A DNA stretch of 16,221 bases from Treponema sp. (GTDB lineage: Bacteria > Spirochaetota > Spirochaetia > Treponematales > Breznakiellaceae). Numbering within the stretch: the stretch's first letter is position 1; each line of letters opens with the position of its first letter. Where the stretch lies: the NCBI GenBank assembly GCA_031288815.1, contig JAITQR010000018.1, positions 1 through 16,221 on the forward strand, in the 5' to 3' direction. The position numbers and the translations under genes were made by a program. A model generated the notes under the pieces. That model saw nothing but the letters and a program-made list of their open reading frames with translations. It was not told the DNA's origin and searched no databases. Shown one piece after another: positions 12,044 to 16,221 of this stretch.

Positions 12044-14323
12044 ATGAAAAGCTGGCTGGTAAAGTATTTTGTCTCCTACCTGATAATCGGGGCGCTGCCC
12101 CTGCTTTTGGGCTTTATCGTTTATTACACCAATATAACAACGGTGAAAGGGGAGGTGGAGCGCAATAACTTTGCCGTCATGACACAGGCGGTAAGCGAAC
12201 TGGATTACCTGGTGGGAGAGATGAAAAACATCGCCTACCATTTCTCCGGCTATCTCGCCGATTTTACCGGCCCCTTGCGCGGCGGGTACCCCTACGGTGA
12301 ACTTTCAAAGCCCGACCAGGACCGGATTGCCCAGCGGATCAAGTCCTACCAGGATTCCCTCGAAATTCCCGTCACCATTCTTGTTTATTTCCGGGGCGGT
12401 ACCCGGCTTTACACGGCGGACGGGGCGATACCTTACAGTGATTTTGAGTCCTCCGTCAAACATGAGGGGGAACTTGCCCGCTCGGGCTTCTTTTCCTCGA
12501 TTAACCGCGTTGTGAGCGATGCTTCTTTCAGGCTTACGAAGGGCGCCGGCGCGGAAAACCTGCGTGTAGAGGGCGGCATGGAGGGAGGCAGCGTGGTGTA
12601 CCTTTATCCGGTACCCTATCTCGATATACTTCCCCAGGCGACGGTGTGTTTTATGCTGAAAGACCAGGCCATCCTGTCCATCATGGAAAATTACCTGGGC
12701 GCCCTGCGGGGCAATCTGTATTTATACAACGGGTTCTATCAAAATATTTTCAGTTACGGTTCCCCGGAACTGCCCGGTGACGTAATTAAGAATCTGGGCG
12801 GCCTTAAGGGGATCGGCGTATACGGGATGAAGATAAACGGCCGGTCCGATGTGGTTATGCGCTATATTTCGGAAAATACCAGCTTGAGCTGTATCTATAT
12901 CGTGCGAAAACCTGTTTTCTTTTCCCGCGTTGCCCCTATGCAGTACATCCTTTTGGGGCTGGTAACCCTTTTTGCCTTGGCGGGCTTTTTGTCGGCGCTT
13001 TTTTTCTCAAGGCGCAATTACCGGCCGGTCAGAAGGCTGCTTGTAAATATAGGCGGTACGGAATGGGAGCACGAGTACCCCGGAGGGTCCGAATTTGACT
13101 TTATCCTGAACAAATGGAACGCCGTTGAGGAAAAAAACCTTATTTTGAATCATGAACTGGATGTCCAGCGCCCCATGGTGGCTTATTCCTGCCTCCACAA
13201 GCTTCTTAAAGGGGAATATACCACAAAAGAAGAACTTGACTATTACCTGAAATGTTCCAACATCAATTTTATCGGCCCTTATTTTTTTGTATTGATTATC
13301 GCCCCTTCGGGTATTTACCATGAGTCCAAAACTTTAAGCCGCCAAATCCAAATAATCCTCTCCTCCCTGGAAAACACCGTATTGCCCATGGGCAACCTGT
13401 ACAGCGTTGAACTCATTCTGGAACAGCAGGTGGCGGTTATAGGCAACTCCATGGAAATGAGGTTTAAAGACGAACCGGTAAGCAAATCCGTGGCCTCACA
13501 CATCGCAAATTACATCATGGAGCGTTACGCCTTTGGCATAAAAACCGGCATAGGCCGAATCCAGGACAGTCCTTTCAAAATAAACGCCTCCTTCCTGGAG
13601 GCCATGGTGGTTATGTCAAGCTTTATTACGGGAACAAAACATATTGTCGCTTTTGAGGAAGTAATGGAAAGGGAGAGCGAACAGTACGAATACCCCGTAA
13701 TAGAACAGGCCATGTATATCCAGAGCGTAAAACAGGGAAACAAAGACATGGCCCTTAAGGCCGTGGATAATATGATGGCGAATATAGGGCAAGTCGATTC
13801 TTTTCCGATTATCCAGTGCCTTTGCTTTGATATTATTAACATGCTGATTAGAATATCCGGTCATCTGGGAAGCCCCTTAACCCGGACAGACATACTGATC
13901 GTAACCGGCTTTACCGATCTTGAATTTTTCGGGGCCAAGGTAAAGGAACTTACGGCGGGGCTCTGCGACAAATACCTCGAAATGCAGGAGCAAAAAGACA
14001 GCCTTATCAAGTCGAAGATTATCAATTATATCAACGGCAATTTCTGCAATAACCAGTTTAGCCTTCAGCAGGTGGCGGATCTTTTCGATATTTCGTCAAA
14101 TTACCTTTCACGATTTCTTAAACAGGAAACGGGACGTTCTTTTAGCGAGTATGTATCCATGCTCAGGATTGATAAGGTCAAGGAGCTGCTTGTTGTTACG
14201 GATTTACAGATCAAGGAAGTCGTCAGCCGGGTGGGTTATATGGATACGGCGAGTTTTTTAAGAAAATTCAGGGCCGCCGAAGGTATAACCCCCGGCCAGT
14301 TCCGGGAACGGATGCGGAAATAG
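12044..14323 (+). CDS. Membrane-anchored sensor transcriptional regulator with C-terminal AraC-type HTH
   Basis: A 759-residue regulator. A first TM helix (about residues 8-28) and a second (about 298-321) flank a ~270-residue extracytoplasmic region, in the position of a Cache-type sensor (assignment by architecture). A cytoplasmic linker of ~330 residues follows, including PMVAYSCLHKLLKGEY as seen in YesN-type regulators. The last ~105 residues are an AraC double HTH: SLQQVADLFDISSNYLSRFL, QETGRSFSEYVSMLRIDKVK, then IKEVVSRVGYMDTASFLRKF and GITPGQFRERM. Proteins of this type usually control an adjacent sugar ABC importer in response to an external ligand; here the solute-binding gene follows 206 bp downstream on the same strand. 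It starts 12 bp after the deacetylase stop; AGGA at 12030-12033 lies 10 nt upstream. Base composition is more balanced than in the upstream operon. Confidence 0.88.
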   Translation: MKSWLVKYFVSYLIIGALPLLLGFIVYYTNITTVKGEVERNNFAVMTQAVSELDYLVGEMKNIAYHFSGYLADFTGPLRGGYPYGELSKPDQDRIAQRIKSYQDSLEIPVTILVYFRGGTRLYTADGAIPYSDFESSVKHEGELARSGFFSSINRVVSDASFRLTKGAGAENLRVEGGMEGGSVVYLYPVPYLDILPQATVCFMLKDQAILSIMENYLGALRGNLYLYNGFYQNIFSYGSPELPGDVIKNLGGLKGIGVYGMKINGRSDVVMRYISENTSLSCIYIVRKPVFFSRVAPMQYILLGLVTLFALAGFLSALFFSRRNYRPVRRLLVNIGGTEWEHEYPGGSEFDFILNKWNAVEEKNLILNHELDVQRPMVAYSCLHKLLKGEYTTKEELDYYLKCSNINFIGPYFFVLIIAPSGIYHESKTLSRQIQIILSSLENTVLPMGNLYSVELILEQQVAVIGNSMEMRFKDEPVSKSVASHIANYIMERYAFGIKTGIGRIQDSPFKINASFLEAMVVMSSFITGTKHIVAFEEVMERESEQYEYPVIEQAMYIQSVKQGNKDMALKAVDNMMANIGQVDSFPIIQCLCFDIINMLIRISGHLGSPLTRTDILIVTGFTDLEFFGAKVKELTAGLCDKYLEMQEQKDSLIKSKIINYINGNFCNNQFSLQQVADLFDISSNYLSRFLKQETGRSFSEYVSMLRIDKVKELLVVTDLQIKEVVSRVGYMDTASFLRKFRAAEGITPGQFRERMRK

Positions 14324-14529
14324 CCTCTAAATCCTGGCAGCCTGTCGCGGGATACGGCGTTTGAAAACGATTTCGCATATTGAAAATTTTTGGCATACCC
14401 TGTTTGGCATACGGGACGGCAAAAAACATCCTTAAAAATCCTGTATCGCATATCGCCGTGGAAAATACCTGTTGCGTCCCCGCCGGACCGATACCACCAT
14501 TAACCAAATTTTAGTATTGGAGGCGTACC
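14324..14529 (+). promoter_or_regulatory. Control region upstream of the solute-binding gene
   Basis: This 206-bp gap contains four copies of a TTTSGCATAY-like decamer, annotated as repeats, and an SD (GGAGG at 14519-14523, 6 nt before the ATG at 14530). The first three copies lie within 42 bp, the fourth about 32 bp further. I could not fix a clear -35/-10 pair. Confidence 0.55.
14371..14453 (+). repeat. Four-copy GCATAY element, candidate regulator binding sites
   Basis: TTTCGCATAT (14371-14380), TTTGGCATAC (14389-14398), TTTGGCATAC (14403-14412) and TATCGCATAT (14444-14453) share the pattern T-W-T-S-GCATAY in the same orientation. The two identical middle copies are 14 bp apart start to start. 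Their place between the AraC-type regulator and its likely target operon fits direct-repeat operator sites of AraC-family proteins. Confidence 0.55.
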
Positions 14530-16137
14530 ATGAAAAAGATCAAAACCCTAATCAGTCCCGTCCGGGGGCTCGTCCTGTTGTCCCTTCTGTGCCTGGGCTT
14601 CCCCCTCTTCGCGGGGGGCGGCGGCCAGAAAAGCGCCGCCCCGGCGACGGATGCCGTGGTTGAGTTTCCGTTAAAGGAAAAGGTAACCTTAACTTACTGG
14701 CACGACTTTGCCCTGCAGGCTTCACGGGTGATGGATGACTACAACGGAAGCCTGACGTATCAGGAGCTGGAAAAGCTCACCAATGTCCATATCAACTTTA
14801 TCCATCCCGCCCAGGGCCAGGTTACCGAGCAGTTCAACCTGATGATCGCCAGCGGCGAGTATCCCGATCTTGTCGCCGGGGCCGGAGCCTATCCCGGCGG
14901 CATCGACAAAGCCATCGAAGACGGGGTGTATTTCCAGTTGAACGATCTTATCGAGCGGTACGCGCCGAATTATGGGGGCATCAGGAGGCAGAACCCCCAG
15001 GCCGCCCGGGAGACCGTGAGCGATTCCGGAAAGATCGGCGCCTTCTATCCCCTCCTCCGTCAGGAGAACCTCGCCTGGCACGGCCCCTCCATGCGAAAGG
15101 ACTGGCTGGACGAAACGGGGCTCCCCGTGCCGGAGACTATCGACGACTGGGACCGGGTACTCCGGGCCGTAAAGAAAAACCACCCCGACGCGGTGCCCCT
15201 TATCTTCGGCGTGGTAGGTCCCCAGGTTACCTTTAAGGACAGCGGCATAGAGGGATTCGGCCTCTTCCTTTCCGCCTGGAACCTGGGTCCCGATTACTAC
15301 CGGGAGGGCAATACGATAAAATACGGCCCCATCCAGAATAACTTTAAAAACTACCTTGCCCTGATGAACAGGTGGTACAAAGACGGCCTTATCGACAAGG
15401 ACTTTCCCGCCCGGGATGAACGGGGCATACAGAGCATGATAACCGGCGGCCAGGCCTTCGCCGCGGGTATATCCATCGATACCATGAACAACCTGCTGAA
15501 CAGCCAGAAAATCGAATGGGCCGCCGCCCCTTACCCGGTGCTGAAGAAGGGGGACAAGATCCAGTACCGGGCCAAAGACTGGGTCACAAGCCCCGGCGCG
15601 GTGGCCGTATCCACCCAATGCAAGAATCCCGCCGTGGCGGTGAAGTGGCTGGATTACGCCTACTCGGAAGCCGGTTCCATGCTCTTTAACTTCGGGAAAG
15701 AGGGAGAGAGCTACACCCTGGTAAACGGCCAGCCCCGGTTTACCGATTTGGTGCTGAAAAACCCCAATATGGCGGTGGAATCCGCCCTGTTCCGCTACAA
15801 AATGCACTCCGGCCCCCATCTCCGGTGGGGGGCCTACTCCAACCCGGCGACCCTGATCAACCAGAAGGTGATGGACGGGAAAATAGCCTGGACCGAGGCC
15901 GTGGGCTACGACCTGATGATGCCGCCGGTATCCCTGACCGCCGACGAGGGAAAAGAGGCAACCCGGATCCACAGTGTAACTAATGTGTACCGTAACGAGA
16001 TGTGCATACGGTTTATCATGGGGGAGACTCCCCTGGACAAATTCGCCGACTATGTGGCGGAGATGAAAAACATGGGTATCGACACGGCGATTGCCCTGTA
16101 CCAGGGCGCCTATAACCGCTTTATGCAGCGGCGCTAA
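14530..16137 (+). CDS. Extracellular solute-binding protein of an ABC importer (LplA-like)
   Basis: A 535-residue exported protein: basic start, hydrophobic core (GLVLLSLLCLGFPLFA), probable signal peptidase I cleavage after Ala28, and a mature N-terminus beginning GGGGQK, a pattern typical of treponemal binding proteins. No lipobox is seen after the core (the only Cys, C21, lies inside the hydrophobic segment, and no second Cys follows the cleavage site), so it may be periplasmic and soluble, not lipidated. Family 1-type features are present: VTLTYWHDFA, YQELEKLTNVHINFIHPA, FNLMIASGEYPDL, WLDETGLPVPETIDDWDRVL and CKNPAVAVKWLDYAYS. This is the LplA-type carbohydrate/oligosaccharide binding lineage; the ligand cannot be read from sequence. 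SD GGAGG is 6 nt upstream. It is 206 bp after the AraC-type regulator and immediately before an LplB-like permease. Confidence 0.9.
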   Translation: MKKIKTLISPVRGLVLLSLLCLGFPLFAGGGGQKSAAPATDAVVEFPLKEKVTLTYWHDFALQASRVMDDYNGSLTYQELEKLTNVHINFIHPAQGQVTEQFNLMIASGEYPDLVAGAGAYPGGIDKAIEDGVYFQLNDLIERYAPNYGGIRRQNPQAARETVSDSGKIGAFYPLLRQENLAWHGPSMRKDWLDETGLPVPETIDDWDRVLRAVKKNHPDAVPLIFGVVGPQVTFKDSGIEGFGLFLSAWNLGPDYYREGNTIKYGPIQNNFKNYLALMNRWYKDGLIDKDFPARDERGIQSMITGGQAFAAGISIDTMNNLLNSQKIEWAAAPYPVLKKGDKIQYRAKDWVTSPGAVAVSTQCKNPAVAVKWLDYAYSEAGSMLFNFGKEGESYTLVNGQPRFTDLVLKNPNMAVESALFRYKMHSGPHLRWGAYSNPATLINQKVMDGKIAWTEAVGYDLMMPPVSLTADEGKEATRIHSVTNVYRNEMCIRFIMGETPLDKFADYVAEMKNMGIDTAIALYQGAYNRFMQRR

Positions 16138-16152
16138 ACGGCGCTTTTCAAC

Positions 16153-16157
16153 GGAGG
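16153..16157 (+). promoter_or_regulatory. Shine-Dalgarno deciding the permease start
   Basis: GGAGG with 7-nt spacing to ATG 16165; the out-of-frame ATG at 16161 is only 3 nt away, so 16165 is preferred. Confidence 0.7.
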
Positions 16158-16164
16158 GCTATGT

Positions 16165-16221
16165 ATGGGTGTTTTCAAAAATCTCGTAACGGATATCGGC
16201 AGGAACAGGTATGTCTATGTG
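16165..16221 (+). CDS. LplB-like ABC transporter permease, N-terminus only (partial)
   Basis: The first 19 codons (MGVFKNLVTDIGRNRYVYV) are visible before the right edge. The short basic start followed by a segment leading into a hydrophobic region, 27 bp after the binding-protein stop and with a good SD, is what the LplB-type permease of the same importer looks like. The ATP-binding component and second permease would lie outside the window. The assignment rests on context and the short N-terminus. Confidence 0.65.
   Translation, partial: MGVFKNLVTDIGRNRYVYV

Noticed and set aside
14722..15972. 416-codon minus-strand ORF opposite the solute-binding gene
   Set aside because: Antisense shadow; the plus frame has a signal peptide and family features.

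Overview
The window looks like chromosomal DNA from a spirochaete of the Treponema group, probably a GC-rich, gut-type treponeme. The clues are the gene families and their arrangement, not a database match: a DUF115 'motility associated factor' gene, a relaxed spirochaete-type lipobox, an LplA-type solute-binding protein with a Gly-rich mature N-terminus beside a membrane-bound AraC-type regulator, and an Rpn-type transposase/nuclease tail. Most of the window is clearly GC-rich; about 588-2400 is visibly AT-rich.

Left part (1-2400): the C-terminal end of an Rpn-family protein enters from the left edge and is followed by about 340 bp without a convincing gene. Next, on the minus strand, comes a compact AT-rich cassette read right to left: small lipoprotein, zinc-ribbon/TM2 membrane protein, two-TM protein, and a DUF4177-like 65-residue protein. 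It has a consensus sigma-70 promoter (TTGACA-17-TATAAT on the minus strand at 2367-2395). A leader of about 250 nt carrying a long hairpin separates promoter and first gene. The base composition and the neighbouring Rpn remnant suggest an acquired accessory cassette.

Middle part, minus strand (2544-6634): a four-gene envelope operon. A LysM-LysM-M23 peptidoglycan hydrolase anchored by one TM segment comes first, then a 43-residue single-TM protein, a 76-residue helical protein, and a large exported beta-propeller protein ending in a NodB (polysaccharide deacetylase) fold that has lost its metal-binding histidines.

Middle part, plus strand (6687-12031): a divergent operon sharing a very short promoter region with overlapping -10 boxes. 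It encodes a short signal peptidase I, a class B penicillin-binding protein with a C-terminal PASTA domain, a DUF115 motility-associated glycosyltransferase-like protein, and a lipoprotein polysaccharide deacetylase. All junctions are 4-bp ATGA overlaps. The deacetylase reading frame is broken at CCCCTTTT (11518-11525), where the sequence also fits a -1 slippery heptamer.

Right part (12044-16221): a membrane-anchored sensor/AraC-type regulator, then a 206-bp control region with four copies of a TTTSGCATAY-like element, an extracellular solute-binding protein, and the start of an LplB-like permease. This is a typical regulator plus carbohydrate ABC importer locus.

Taken together, the central 10 kb is a cell-wall and envelope biogenesis neighbourhood with divergent control, flanked by an accessory AT-rich cassette on the left and a nutrient uptake locus on the right.
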